From positions 3,575,868 to 3,639,867 of the forward strand of contig NC_037648.1 of assembly GCF_003254395.2 (NCBI RefSeq): a stretch of DNA of 64,000 bases. Direction: 5' to 3'. The translations under genes were made by a program, and so were the position numbers. The number at the start of each line of letters is the position of its first letter. Positions within the stretch are counted from its first letter, which is position 1. The stretch comes from Apis mellifera. Its lineage: Eukaryota > Arthropoda > Insecta > Hymenoptera > Apidae. This document shows, in pieces, positions 11,671-24,044 of this stretch. The notes under the pieces are model-generated. The model saw only the letters and a list, made by a program, of their open reading frames with translations, searched no databases and was not told the origin of the DNA.

Positions 11671-14600
11671 CTGGAACAAGATCATGGAATTTGATCGAAA
11701 ACATGAAAGCAGGAGTTTATATATAATAAAATGGAAGTTAATCTTTCGTCGTGATTGAATTTCGTTTCAAAGACGGTCCGTATAATTTGAAATCAGAATC
11801 GTGTACTAATCGTTAACAATGGCTTTTTTTGCCTTCCGCTGGAATTGGAACGAGAATTCCGGTGTTAAACTTCGAGATACGGGATTTTTATCCGCTTTTA
11901 ACAGTTTGCCGCGATGGTGAATGACCTCAAAGGTTCCTCTCGGGTATCGGCAACGTACCCACTTAATTCGAGACGAGATTCATTAAATGCTCGGGCTTTT
12001 GAAAACTATACGCAAGCTTCGTACAACCGTTCTTTGAGCCGCGTTCCATGTTCGACTTTAATTTCTATCTTTTAATCTTTCGTTCTCGATATTGCGCAAT
12101 ACTAAGTAGATATAGAGCGAGTCTCGCAATACGATTGCTTCAAATAATTCGTAAATTAGTTGTTGCGTGGAAAAATGTTTCAGAGTTTCAGAGTTCATGT
12201 TTTATTAACTTTTTTGTAAGTGGGTATATAGAAGATGTATGAGTGTGAAACTTTTTAAATGGTTTTTAAATGGAAACGTATATTTTTTTTTAAATATATT
12301 AATTGATATAGATTATTATTTTATGAAAAATTACAAAGCAATTTGTATTAAAATAGTTTTAATATCACAACGATAAATACAGCGAAAGTTATAAACAAAT
12401 TCAGGCTTGAACATTTTAAGAATTTTTTTAAATAACATTACTCTAATTATATTTTAAAATTAATTAAGAAATAATTAAGTTTCGAAATCATATAAATAAA
12501 ATATAAAATTTCAAATGAAATAATATTTAATAAGAAATATTTCATGAGAAAAGTAAATAAATATATTCTCAATTAAATAGTTTTAATTAACATTTCATGA
12601 AATAAATTATTTGATTTCGATGAAAATAACTAATTTCTTAATGTATGTTATTTATTTTCTTATCTCTCTTTTTAATTATCCAATTAAAGTACATTTTACT
12701 TATCAAATAGTACAAAGCGTTATTTCAAATAATCATTTTTAAATTATCATTTAAATTAAATTTTGCTTTCTGATGAAATCTATCTTCCGTTACTATTATT
12801 TTATATGAATTCGTAAATTACATACTTGAAATGTTTCATTTTTCTTTTTTATTTATCAAAACGTTATGCAAATCGGATTATTAACAAGGTAGAAATTTCT
12901 TTAATAGTTACATGGACTTCGTATGATGCATCATCGGACAATTATAATTTTTGGAATGTTGAAAAATTCATGCGAACAAACCTTTGAAATTTCACTGAGA
13001 TGTCAGTAAAAATTGTCGATTCTTGCTTGCGCCACCAGCGGTGGCGTCGTTAATTAGAATACTTTCGTGATTAACGACCGTGACGGGCGTCTTTCGAAAG
13101 AGCTCAGATGAAATTTGACGCGAAAACGAATGAACGACTGCAGTAAAGTTTGTTCGGAATGCAATTTTCGCCAACGATCTTGATAATAAGGCTGCCGACT
13201 AATTTCTTTTCAAATTTCATCGATGTGTTATTTTCTCACGAATTTTAATACGATATCTTTTGAACATTTTTTTATGACGTATTATGATAGCGATTCGGAG
13301 TGGAAAATATTCGAGATATATATATATATGATTTGATATGTTAAAAGTTCTAAAAAAACTGTTTATAATTAATACACGATATAATGAATAATGAGATTTT
13401 ATATGTGAATTTTTATCAATTTAACAAAGTGAAATGAAAATCATTATATAATTTCAATGTTCTTTTACATTTTTTTTAAATATTAATTTGTGACGATACG
13501 AAATATAGGAAAATTTTAAATATGTCTATAAAATTCAGATTTTAATGCTCTCTATAAAAAAATATTTCCAGGTAAAAAAAAAACCATATTTAAAACAAGA
13601 AAAAATGCTGAAACTTTGAGGATAAATTTTAAAAGAGGGAAAATTTAAAAAAAAAATATTCTATATATATATAATCCATTATACTTATACATATGAATTT
13701 CTATTAAAATATAGATTTTTTGTTTTGTATACTTTTCTGTAAGGTAATATTCGAATATTTTTGTGATTGTATATAAAATAGGAAATATAAAATTTAGAAT
13801 ACATATAATATTGAATAATATTGAAGAAAATTAATATAATGTAATTTACTGTTTTTTTGAAAGGTGGTTTAATATTTAATTTAATATCTATCTCAAAAAT
13901 ATAAATTAAATTAAAATATAGTTAGAAGATATGTTTTCTCTTTTTTCTTTTTTATAAAAAAATATATGTCATTTAAATATATTTGCAATTATTGGACTAT
14001 GAAATATTTAGTAATTTGTGTAAATTAAAATTTTTTTTAAAATAGAAATAAAAATTTATAATAAGTAAATATAAATAAAAAAGCATTAAAATGAAAATTC
14101 ATTTCATCTTTTAAATATCATAATATAATAATACATTCTTAATATTTTATTATCTTATTATAAATATATTATATACATCCTATATATTTTTAAATATTTA
14201 AATTTTACATAAAATTTTACAATCCAATAATTATAATATTTGGAAATTGCTAGATTACAGTAAATTTAAAAAAAATTTAGAAAATTAATACTACTTATAT
14301 ATTTGCTTACCTACATTTAACTTAATTCAAATCCAACACTATAACGTTAGATATTTCTATGTCTTTATTCTGTTATAAAAATCATAAGGAAAAAATAAAA
14401 TTATTCAATTATTAATTTTTTTCATTAATATTTACTAATTTTTTACCATACTTTATACATCAATGAAAATAGTAAATTTTTTATTTATTTTATTTATTTA
14501 CTATATTTTTTTATTTATTTTTACTTTAATTTATTATTTTTATTTTAATATATTTCGTATTTTATTTATAGATATGTCAAAACAAAAGTAATGAAAAATT

Positions 14601-15517
14601 TTATTTAAATTCATGAGAAAGTAACACATCGACAGGTTGAGATATTTATCGACATTTTATTTAGGTTGCAAACGATTCTATACGAAAGCCATTTATCATA
14701 TTTCCATCGACGAGAAGAAGTAGCCAGGATTGTATTTTCGAAGAAAATTTTAATATTCTTCATGGTTCGCCAAACCGTTATTGTTATCGTTTCGTCCATA
14801 ATATGATATTCGGAATGAATATTCAAATCATTTAGCGGAAATATTATTTCAGTGGATATCGTATTTTGATGTATTGATTTCATATTAAGAATACTTATGT
14901 ACCTTAAGAATTTAAAAATTGTTCAAAATAAAATATTATTGGAATATATTGAATTATTGAAATAATTCAATTCAATGTGAGTGATGTGTACATGTATTGA
15001 ATAAAAAATAAAATATTAAATTACGATAAAATAATATTTTTCAATCTTTTTTTTTAAATTATGATATTCTTTCGTAATATGCCAATGCTTGTAAATTCTC
15101 CATATAAGATGAATTCTTCACAATTTAAAAAAATTAACATAATTTTTTGAAATAATTAAAAATGAAAACAAATTGAGAATCAAATTGTCGAATAAATTTA
15201 AGAACATATATGAAGATTTTGAGTTCCACTCCAGCGTCAAACTATGGTGGAAAACTTGTTAAAGTTAATAATTTAAATGATATAGATAATCATGAATTTG
15301 AGTGATTTAAATGAATAAAATTTTATTCCAATGATTTTGATCGAAGGAAAGGGAATAGAATAATGCGAACATGATAAAAGAAATTGAAAGTAACGATAGA
15401 AAATAACGACTTGCAGAATTTTAGTCAAGATGCATATAAAACATTCTCACATTCCCTTACCTTCTTGCCCAACGCAGGAACAGTCTCGAGACAAAATATT
15501 CCACGGAATATACTCAC
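11671..15517 (-). other. Intron splitting the Ig domain (3,847 bp)
   Basis: On the minus strand it begins GTGAGTAT (donor, 15517 downward) and ends TTGTTCCAG (acceptor, to 11671). It splits a codon after its second base. It falls inside the Ig domain, between the first cysteine/tryptophan pair and the TYTC motif. The part near exon 2 (to about 12060) and a patch at 12960-13200 are of mixed composition. The rest is A+T desert with no coding-like frame. Confidence 0.93.
13030..13046. other. GC-rich perfect dyad in the intron
   Basis: CGCCACC at 13030-13036 and GGTGGCG at 13040-13046 flank AGC. It is the most GC-rich spot in an otherwise A+T-rich intron and lies in a small balanced patch (12960-13200). 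It could be a regulatory dyad; it matches only part of a CTCF core. Confidence 0.4.
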
Positions 15518-16494
15518 CGAGGATAAGCCGAAGACGAAGCAGAATCGTTCTCGTTCTGCAATTCACACAATTCTCCGTTAAACCACCAGGTGAGTTTGGC
15601 AGCCGGCACAGCGTAGACGTCGCACTTGAGAGTGACATTGTCTCCTTCGTAGGCCTCGATCTGATCCTGGAGCTCGATCTGCGGCAGGCAAGCGAGCTCG
15701 TTCAACTTCACTTCCTTGATCTGTTTACCCCGAAGTTTCGGTGGAGAGTCGCAGACTGGCTCGGACTCTTGAGGGGCAGCGGGTGCCGACTCCTTGAGCC
15801 AAGCCTGGGTAGCCTGCAGACGACAATCGCAGAGCCAGGGATTGTTGTGCAGCGTGAGACCCCTAAGGCTACCTCCTAGAGGCAACGTGAGATCGGGTAC
15901 CCGGGTCAACCGATTGCCATCTAGTCGCAACCACTCGAGTTGATGTAGGCCGTCGAACGCTCCCTGCTCCACGTTCTCTATTCGACACTGGCTCAGTTCC
16001 AGGTTAGTCAGATGGACTAGATGTTGGAACGCTCCTCGATGGATCTCCCTTACAGGGTTTCCGTTCAGCAACAATTTCATCAGATTCGAGTAAGATGGAA
16101 AGGTCTCGGTCGGTATCTCCTCGATCAGGTTCTCGGAGAGATCTAACTCAACCAGACCCACCAGCCCGACGAAGGCTCTCGACGCAATATGACTGATGTG
16201 TGATCTACTCAGGTAGAGTCTCTGCAGATTGATCAGACCCAGGGCGTGAAAGCACTCTGGAAGCAGACTGACCAGATGATTGTTCGATAGATCCAACACC
16301 TGGGTCTCCTCCCTGGCGCCCTGGGGCAGTCCCTTCAGGTCTCTGTTGGCGCACTCCACCCACTCTTTACCGCTTTTCCATTTGCACGTGCACATGCTCG
16401 GGCAGCCCTCCACCAATGAGGATGTCCATGATAACAGCATCATCGTGCCGAGAAGTGTCCCTCTCCACCACCATGCTCGCATGCTCGAGCACAT
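15518..16494 (-). CDS. Kekkon-family LRR-Ig receptor, coding exon 1 (N-terminal part)
   Basis: This exon encodes residues 1-325 plus two bases of codon 326. The ATG at 16494-16492 has A at -3, and an in-frame TGA lies upstream at 16533-16531, so this is the first usable in-frame start. Residues 1-30 form a signal peptide with a hydrophobic core near 13-28. An N-cap follows with cysteines 31, 35, 37 and 48, containing CTCKWKSGK, typical of kekkons. Six leucine-rich repeats of about 24 residues span 64-205. A C-cap has cysteines 222, 224, 248 and 269. The Ig domain starts near 272, with cysteine 291 and tryptophans 303-304. N-glycosylation sites are at 286 and 316. The open frame runs into TGA inside the donor, so the apparent 326-residue protein is an unspliced artefact. 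The order signal/LRR/Ig/TM and the cap motifs identify the kekkon family. Repeat spacing and the C-cap look closest to the Kek1-type members, which is a judgement from memory. Confidence 0.93.
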
Positions 16495-16525
16495 GGTGCG
16501 TTCCGTTTCCCCGAGATCTTCCTTT

Positions 16526-16534
16526 CTATCTCAT
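16526..16534 (-). promoter_or_regulatory. Minimal uORF (ATG AGA TAG)
   Basis: A two-codon reading frame in the leader, ending 31 bases before the main ATG. Such minimal frames can lower translation of the main frame or stall ribosomes, but its use here is inference. Confidence 0.35.
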
Positions 16535-16586
16535 CTTATGTACTCGATCTCGTTTCACGCTTTTATCTCGTGTGCGAGCTTTTACC

Positions 16587-16610
16587 TCAGCTTCCTCTTG
16601 CCTGCAGCAT
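16587..16610 (-). promoter_or_regulatory. Short uORF of seven codons
   Basis: ATG at 16610-16608 and TGA at 16589-16587 encode MLQARGS. It ends 92 bases before the main start, leaving room for reinitiation. Its relevance depends on the leader being spliced as proposed. Confidence 0.35.
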
Positions 16611-18639
16611 CTTTGAGATCTTCTTGAGCTCGAGGATGGGATGGGCGGTCTCTCGATGAGTATGTCAGGTCTTTCTCCGATTCCCACCCTGAAACAACAA
16701 TGTTCGATTGACTTTAGTACGAATCTATTAGTAGATTTCTTTTAAACGAACGAATTTTTTGAGGAAAGGAGAAAAATTCGATCTAGTTTTTATGTTTTTC
16801 ATTCCCTGTAATTTGATTTTTTAATTGTTTCAAAAAAAATCTGAAAAAATTTTGAGATATTTACTTATAGGTTCTTTATTAACTATATAATATTTTAGTC
16901 AAATGTTTAAATGTTTTTACAATAAAAATTTGACGGAATGTTAAGGACAATGAAAATTTTACTCGCAGCAAGTTTTCATGTCGAAAATATAATAAACCAA
17001 TTCTTGGAAAGAATACTATATAATATATTAAAATAAAGAAAAATTTAATATATTTCAAGATATACAATGTTTTGTATTCTAATCATTTTATCTTTACAAA
17101 TTGATCATAACTATTTATATGACTTTTTAAAATTGGCTTTAGTTAATCAATCTTTAATTGATTAATTTTAATTGTGATTAACCAAAATTAAATATAAGAC
17201 ATTGTTGTATATTTTAAAATTCAAATTTCTTATTTTTCATATTAAATCAATTTCTTTTAACTACCAATCAAAATAAAAAAAACAAAAATTTAATAAAAAT
17301 GGATTCATACAATTTTTCAATTTTTTTCTTTTAATAAATGTATAACAAATTTAATAATATAAGTTTATTAATTGACAAATTCAACTTTAAAACTGCTCTT
17401 AAAAACCATAAGTTATAAAATGTATTTTATCAAATTTTTCTTTTATTATTTTTATTTGTAATTTTAGATATTTTTTATTTTTTTTTACAGAATAGAATAT
17501 TGATTATTGAATAATTAATCATCTAAATACAAAGTGAATATATATATATTCTTGGAAAAATACATCTTGAAACTGTAGTTAAAAACATATTTTTATATTT
17601 AATTTTTTCATGATCTATTTACAAATTTCTTTTTAACCAATTATTTTAAAAATTATTTAAACTTTTTTTTAAACTTTTAAACTTTTAAATTTTCTTAAAT
17701 TAGAAAATAAAATCTATCCATTTGAAAGAACTATAATAGTTAATTCTTCTTTTCAAGATGATATAGGCTTTCGCTAAATTATCATGACTTCGTAATACGT
17801 TTCATTTTAGAGACTATTCTCTGTGAACATGCTCTTCGTAAATAACGCTCCTCTCATGTGCATATTCACGCTTTTTAAAACGATGAGGTTAGCATGTTCA
17901 TCATTGTGCAAAATTTATGAGTTTGCAATGAATGAGTCAAAAATTAGGTCAGAAAGTTCCATTAAGGCTATTCTCTTGAAATCATCTCATTCTGTTTATC
18001 AATTCACAAGTTCCAAGTTCATAATGTTGTTCAATAACATAAAAAGCAGAAAAATTTTTTTAACTTTTTATACTCAATAATTTTTTATATTAAAAAATTT
18101 AAGAAAATTATTAATCGTATAAATTTTATATCTTAAATTTTATTATATGCATTTAATGAAATTAATGAAATTAAAATTTAATTTATTGGCTATGAAATAT
18201 AAATAAATAGAATCTTCAATATTCGAAGATTTGTTACACAAACGTCTATTAAATATATTAAATTTCTTCTTTATTTCTATTAAATAGTCCACTGTTCAAA
18301 CATTCGATGATATGTGAAAGATATATTTTTCTGATTATTCTTTCAAGAAAAATATAAATGCATATAAATATATAATAAATATGTATATATAAATATATAT
18401 AATAAAATATATATAATAAATTTGTAATATGTAGATATTTGTAAAAATCTTTACAGTTTTATTTTGTTCTTATTCATATAAAGCTGATATTTTATATGTT
18501 CTAATATTCTGTATACAATAATATATATAATATGAAAAAAGAAATTAATTGTTAAATAATTCAGAAAAACAAAATTTATTTTATTTATTCGGTTAAGACG
18601 TTAAGTATTAATTTAGAAGTTCAAAGAAAAAATATAGAT

Positions 18640-18840
18640 GATAAGATTTCTGAAAACTTTGAATAAATTTAAATATTTCTAAATTAAACATTATATAATA
18701 TTTAATTTTCTTATTTCGTTACGTTTTTGACTAGATAAAAAAAAATTTTATGCAGCACTGAATTTTTAAAAAAACTTTAAATTTGCAGCGATTCTCAGAT
18801 TCACATTAAATCAATATTTTTTCTCTTTTCATTATTCTTC
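18640..18840 (+). repeat. Diverged direct duplication, copy 1
   Basis: Contains TTATGCAGCACTGAA at about 18748-18762, preceded by a run of As and GACTAGAT. The same ordered landmarks recur near 19412, 664 bases downstream. Similarity extends to both sides, through the TTCGTTACG/TTCCGTTAT segment and the preceding AATATTTCTAAAT. Confidence 0.6.
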
Positions 18841-18865
18841 AAAAATAAATAAAAAAAATTGGCAA

Positions 18866-18869
<4 letters not shown>

Positions 18870-18902
<33 letters not shown>
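18870..18902. repeat. (TA)n microsatellite
   Basis: About 16 uninterrupted TA units, lying just right of the first copy of the 664-bp-spaced duplication. Confidence 0.95.
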
Positions 18903-18905
<3 letters not shown>

Positions 18906-19309
18906 AATTAATATAATATCATATGATTAATATTTATTTTTGAATTTGTTTAGAAATAATAGGCGTGTATTTCTTAATTTTTCAATTATAGAGTAATTAT
19001 AAGAAAATTTTCTAATTTGAATTTTCTATATCTCTTTATTATATAGATATTAATCTAAGCAAAATTTTATTACAGACCAATCAAAACAAATCGAAGTTCT
19101 GCGAATTTTATCAATTTCTAAAATCAATTTTTCGATTGAACATGGATGAAGCCTCAAAGGAAAAAATGTCATATCAATTTTTTTTTATTTTTTTAAATAA
19201 AATCCTTTACGATTATTGTTCCATTGAAAAATATTTCTATTGAAAATAAACAAAATATTGAATATAATAAATATTCTAACACAATATGCATCATATATAT
19301 ATTATTGTT

Positions 19310-19505
19310 CAAAAATAAATTTAAACATTAATAAATATTTCTAAATATTGAATATTAAATAATAATTAATCTTATTATTCCGTTATATTTTTGATTAGAT
19401 AAAAAAAAATTTTATGCAGCACTGAATCTTTGAAAAAATTTTGAAAGAATTTTAAATTTACATCAATTCATTCACATATATTTTTCTTTACATTATTCTT
19501 TTTAT
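19310..19505 (+). repeat. Diverged direct duplication, copy 2
   Basis: Matches the segment at 18640-18840 in order and orientation, including the TTATGCAGCACTGAA landmark at about 19412. Small indels separate the two copies. It is either a tandem segmental duplication or two copies of a short interspersed element. Confidence 0.6.
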
Positions 19506-20150
19506 TCTCATAATTTCTTTACATTATTTTTCTATCGAATCACAAAATTTGTAATATCAATGCATATATATTATTATACTTAAATATTTAATATCGTAAC
19601 TAAAATTATTATTTTTTTAAAGAATATATTCTTATATTCAAAATTACTTCAGTATTATTTAATTAAATTACATATTATTTGCATATTATTAGCAATAGAT
19701 ATAATTAAATGTATTTCATTGACATACCCAATGATTAGATATTATTGCTTGCACTAAATCTTTCGATTAGTTTTCTTATTCTAGTATAAAATAAAATTTT
19801 CAAAAATTTATAAGAACTCAAAAAAATAAGATCGTTCCATTGAGTACCATAAATAATATAAAATATTATTTATTTATATATAAAAAATAATATTACATAT
19901 AAATTAATTGTGCTTGTGTTTATATAATATTAACAAAAAAACGACTGCAAATTCTTTTTTTCCAAAACTCAAATTATATTTTCTTTGATAGTGTATTTGA
20001 CATTGAATTCCGGAAAGTAATTAAATTAATCACAATAGCGAAAGAATTAATTAGAACTTTATTCAATTCTCGAATGATTAACAACAAAACCACGAAAAAA
20101 TATCAATTTCACTTGGAAATTCAGAATACAACTTCATATCATATTGATGT

Positions 20151-20640
20151 TTCCACAGATCGGTGTTGATACTGTTTCATAGTTGACGCACCGTTCATAA
20201 TTAATCGTTCGATCTCACGTTACATTTTGAACAAGGAATAGGGACGCATACTAATAGACGTATCACACCATCATCGACATTAAACCGCCTAGGTACACGA
20301 TACACTTCGAAATTATATTATGGTGGACGCGTCGTTAATTTCGATACAAGGGATCCACTACAGCTTCTTCGAAGGTAGACCTCGATCTTGAGGACCGCAA
20401 ACGATAAATCGTAAAGTTGGCACGGAATGTTGTAATCGATTCATCTCGAGCAACGAGTTTTCGATCGGGCGATTGTCACGCCGCGCCTGCTCCGCACGAG
20501 AACCTATCTCAATCTCATTCTAAATGTTTTATTATCCATCTAAGACCGACCGATAATCGATCAAAGGATTTGTCATGGTGGAATTCTTGTCGAAATATCG
20601 AACGAATTTCGTGTTATGAGCGATGGATGGATTAACGGGT
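20151..20640. other. Balanced-composition island
   Basis: Sharp rise in G+C against A+T deserts on both sides. The 72-codon frame at 20417-20635 has no recognisable motif. A possible regulatory island or unplaced leader exon. Confidence 0.3.
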
Positions 20641-21690
20641 TTAACTTGAAGGCGAAGTTAGTCTTGTAATTGCTGGATTTGATGAATTAGAGAAAAAATT
20701 TTCTTTGATGTGTGTTTAACAGTTCGAGAAAAATTAAAATTATACAATTATTTTTTAGATGAAGAAATTTTTTTTTAATGTTCTAAATTTAATATATAAA
20801 TGTATGGATAAAAAATAGATAAAATTATTTATAAAATTAATTTTTAATGTGCAAATATATTTTTTAAAAGTTTTAATATTTTATTTTGTTAAATAAAATA
20901 TTTTGATTTTTTAATTTGTATTTTTATTAAAAATTATATTTTATTTTTTATAACTTTTTGTTATAAATTTATTGATATTTTAAAATGAATATATAAAATG
21001 ATATTTATATATTATATAAATATCATTTTATAAATATATTATATATTATATTTTATAAATATCATTATATATATAAAATAAATATAAAATTATTTGTAAT
21101 TATTGCATAATTCGATTATTTATATAAAAAGAAATATTATTTTCTCAAAATAAATATGAATTATTATAAAGTAATGAAAAATAATTTTTAAATGATTTTT
21201 AAATCATTAAAATTTTAAATCATTAATTTTTAAATCAATGAAAATAATTTTTAATTTGTGATGTGTTGATGATGTTACAAAATTTGTTCGTTAAACTGAA
21301 ATAACAACTTAAATATTACTATAGCATAGTATAAAAGATATAGAAGCTATTTTAATAGTTTTTGTTTGCTATTAAAAGTTTTAAATACGAAAAAAAAAAG
21401 TTTATTCTTACATTTTATTTCACTCTAGTGCATCTTAAAAGCATATTTGCTGAAATAAAGAAATATATTTTCTATAGAATAAGAATTTTAAATTATATTT
21501 ATGGTAAAAGAAAATAAAGATATTTATGTTAACACGCAATAATTCAATAATTATTTCAATATATATTTTTTTAAAATATACATAGAAGATATATGAGAAA
21601 ACACGCGAAATGAAATTATTTTGGTTATCTACCATTCTTCAGAATATTCTTCTCTATTTTTTATTTTTTATTCATAATCTACATTCTTTA
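20641..21690. other. A+T desert with a perfect hairpin
   Basis: Extremely A+T-rich with no gene. Contains the inverted repeat annotated at 20992-21032. Confidence 0.6.
20992..21032. repeat. Perfect 19-bp inverted repeat, 3-base loop
   Basis: 20992-21010 and 21014-21032 are exact reverse complements separated by ATT. The arms are nearly all A and T with one G-C pair, so chance in A+T-rich sequence is possible, but perfect 19-base arms with a minimal loop are uncommon. Confidence 0.85.
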
Positions 21691-22560
21691 ACACGCCATT
21701 AAGAAATTTCACGAACGAAAAATGTCGAAAGAGAATCATATATTTTCCTTCGATAATACTATCCGCAACGCTTAAATCTTTTTCACAAGATTTCTTCATG
21801 TTATGCATCACAAAGCTCGATTCACTCTCGTGTTGAATCGTGTAAATTATCAGAATAGCCAAACGATAAAGACAATACCACAACTTTCAAGACTACAACT
21901 CGTTTCCTGGAATGGTATCGTTGCATGTTACATGGAATTCAATCTCTATTATACGGTAAGCTCGAAATCTCAGGCAGAAGGCGGATTATCCGATCGAATT
22001 TGCAAAACATTAACTCTCTCTCTCTCTTTCTCTCTTTCGGTCGTAAAAATGCGATAAGGGATCTGCGAGGAGGACCGGATTCCCGCTTTCTTTATCGAGC
22101 GTATTTTATGGAAAAATCTGACCCGCATTGGCTGTGAAAAACTTGGAAAATCTTGGAGATGGCTTCAGGGAAGAGGAAAGGCTCACCAAGAGTAGGAAAG
22201 TGTGTAACTATAGAAGTTTGAAAGTAGAAGATGCGAGTAAAGAGAGCAACTTGTATCGCGTTGCAGGCAAACTTGCCGCATAAACGAGAAATTAATCCTT
22301 TTAGAAACTGTTTTTCGACCTATGATATGCTTGTGCTCCGTCGTTCAGTAAACGTTTGGTTATTCTTGAACGTACAACTACAAAACAATGCGCTGTCGCG
22401 TCCTTGGCATCTGTTGGTATCTCTCCGTCAAATTCGGATGAGTTCGAGCGATCGCCAATTGATTAAGTGTAATATCATAGTAATGAGAGAATTGCATAGG
22501 ATTAATATATTCGTGAAACATTTTTGTAAGATCTATTCTAAAAATCAAAACAAACATAAA
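21691..22560. other. Balanced-composition island with short TC run
   Basis: Mixed composition with overlapping open frames on both strands (21803-22057, 21925-22137, 22231-22566), none protein-like. A short TC-rich run is at about 22016-22038. No gene supported. Confidence 0.35.
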
Positions 22561-23435
22561 ATTTGAAATTGTTAGTTATAATATATTTTATATAATATAT
22601 TATTAACTATTATATTTTTAAATGCATATGACACGTAAAATAAAAGTATATTATATTTGAGAAATAAAGCAATAAAAAAAAATGAAATTTCTATTTCAAT
22701 TCCATTTCTTTGATTATATTTAAAGAAAAATTTAATTTTGTATAAAAGTCTGTAATTTAGTTACGAATAAGTTTGCATTAAATAAATCTAGAATGAGAAT
22801 ATATTAACAGTCTCTATAATAAAATAATTTGATTAATTGTCAGAGTTTCTTAACTGTAAGACAAATAGAATAGAATTAATAGAATTGGAATTTCAATTTT
22901 TAAGCTATATATATGGTTTTTGAAATTCAATACGTATAACAAAACTTATTTTTTCTTATAAAAGATATTTTTTTTTTTTCTTTAGATTCCCATGAAATAA
23001 TAAAATGAGTGATTTATATAAAGGAAATGTTAACAATTTTCAAAATATTGACAAAATATTGATTCCGTAACACTATTATAATTGATAAAAAAATAACTTT
23101 ATACAGAATTACATATATTTTGATTATTAAGCGAATATTAATATAATTAAAAAAATATAATATCACACATAGGGCTATATGTATATATTAATACAATTTG
23201 AATTAATGATATTAATATAGCCTATGTTTAAATCTATTGTATTAAATCTATGATATCGTATTTTACAAATCTAAAAATTCAAAAATTCAGTGAGATTTTG
23301 ATAAACAAATTATTATCAACAATATAATTAAATGAATTCTTACATCGTTCTTCTAATACCATTAAATTTTTCACAATTCCAAATGCTTTTTATTATATTC
23401 TCAAATACATTATCTAAGTGAAAGTGCTTAGAAGC
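22561..23435. other. A+T desert, nothing seen
   Basis: A+T-rich with homopolymers and no coding-like frame on either strand. Confidence 0.6.
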
Positions 23436-24044
23436 ATGGGTCAAGAGCTTCTCCAAATCGACAAAGATAAATATCTTCGTTTTGTCAGACCATTTCAAGA
23501 GGAACCAAAGAAAGGTGAAGATCCTAGATTCACCGAGGCGTCGAAATTATCGAATAAATGTGAAAGCACGTTGTGCAAAATTGTTTTGGAGAACAAACTA
23601 TGTTTGGAAATTGGCGAGAAGCGTAAAGGGAAGAGCAAAGAGAAATCTCCGTTGCGAAAAAGTTGCGAAGACGACGGTAGGGATAAAAGATCGGTCGGGA
23701 GAAGGAATAATAAATTCCATAGAGATGCGAGCGCGTGCATCCCTATCGTGAAGACGTCAGCTCGAAGAAGAAACACTCCTCGCGGCATCAACCGATATCA
23801 AGATATCGGAATATCGAGCGGCCACGCGGCATGCAAACCCCCACGGTTTTTCATGGCTTTATTCCAGCATACCCCCGATCAACGAGGTTTTTCACCGGTG
23901 CAAAGGGAGGCCTCGAGGATATTGCCTGCTCGACATTTGGAATCCAATATCTACTATCGCCACTTTTTCCTTCTCCCCTCCGCAATTTCGTCGATGCGCT
24001 TTTTAACGCGTTTTAACCTCTGGCAAGCGAAGATCCTTGAATAG
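23436..24044 (+). CDS. Uncertain 202-codon open frame
   Basis: This is the longest uninterrupted frame outside the receptor exons. It opens at the first ATG (23436) with MGQELLQIDKDKYLRF and ends at TAG 24042-24044. The first half is charged and lysine-rich, the second half Arg/Phe-rich. I recognise no domain, signal peptide or membrane segment. The other frames over the same island are also open for 90-98 codons, which suggests the frame is long only because stops are rare in this composition. There is no convincing splice context. It could be a lineage-specific gene, but a chance frame in a non-coding island is more likely. Confidence 0.15.
   Translation: MGQELLQIDKDKYLRFVRPFQEEPKKGEDPRFTEASKLSNKCESTLCKIVLENKLCLEIGEKRKGKSKEKSPLRKSCEDDGRDKRSVGRRNNKFHRDASACIPIVKTSARRRNTPRGINRYQDIGISSGHAACKPPRFFMALFQHTPDQRGFSPVQREASRILPARHLESNIYYRHFFLLPSAISSMRFLTRFNLWQAKILE

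Larger units (their letters stand above)
16495..16688 (-). other. 5' leader of the kekkon-family gene
   Basis: Upstream of the ATG the minus strand reaches a good acceptor, TTGTTGTTTCAG, ending at 16689. Mature leader sequence should therefore begin at 16688 and be joined to at least one non-coding exon at higher coordinates. Composition is mixed like the coding exon and drops to A+T-rich straight after the acceptor. Two short upstream reading frames lie inside (annotated separately). Confidence 0.65.
16689..20150. other. A+T desert upstream of the leader, with old duplications
   Basis: Almost entirely A+T-rich, most likely an intron of the minus-strand gene. A slightly less A+T-rich spot lies at 17780-18010 with a weak 85-codon frame I do not believe. 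The notable structures are a TA array and a pair of related segments 664 bases apart, annotated separately. Confidence 0.55.

Noticed and set aside
13030..13046. CTCF site
   Set aside because: Only nine of eleven core positions match; kept as a plain GC-rich dyad.
15514..15516. TGA that would end the LRR protein as a secreted 326-residue form
   Set aside because: It lies inside the GTGAGT donor; splicing removes it. A retained-intron isoform is possible but not shown by sequence.
15430..16627. Plus-strand frames of 65-149 codons
   Set aside because: Antisense shadows of the first coding exon and leader of the receptor.
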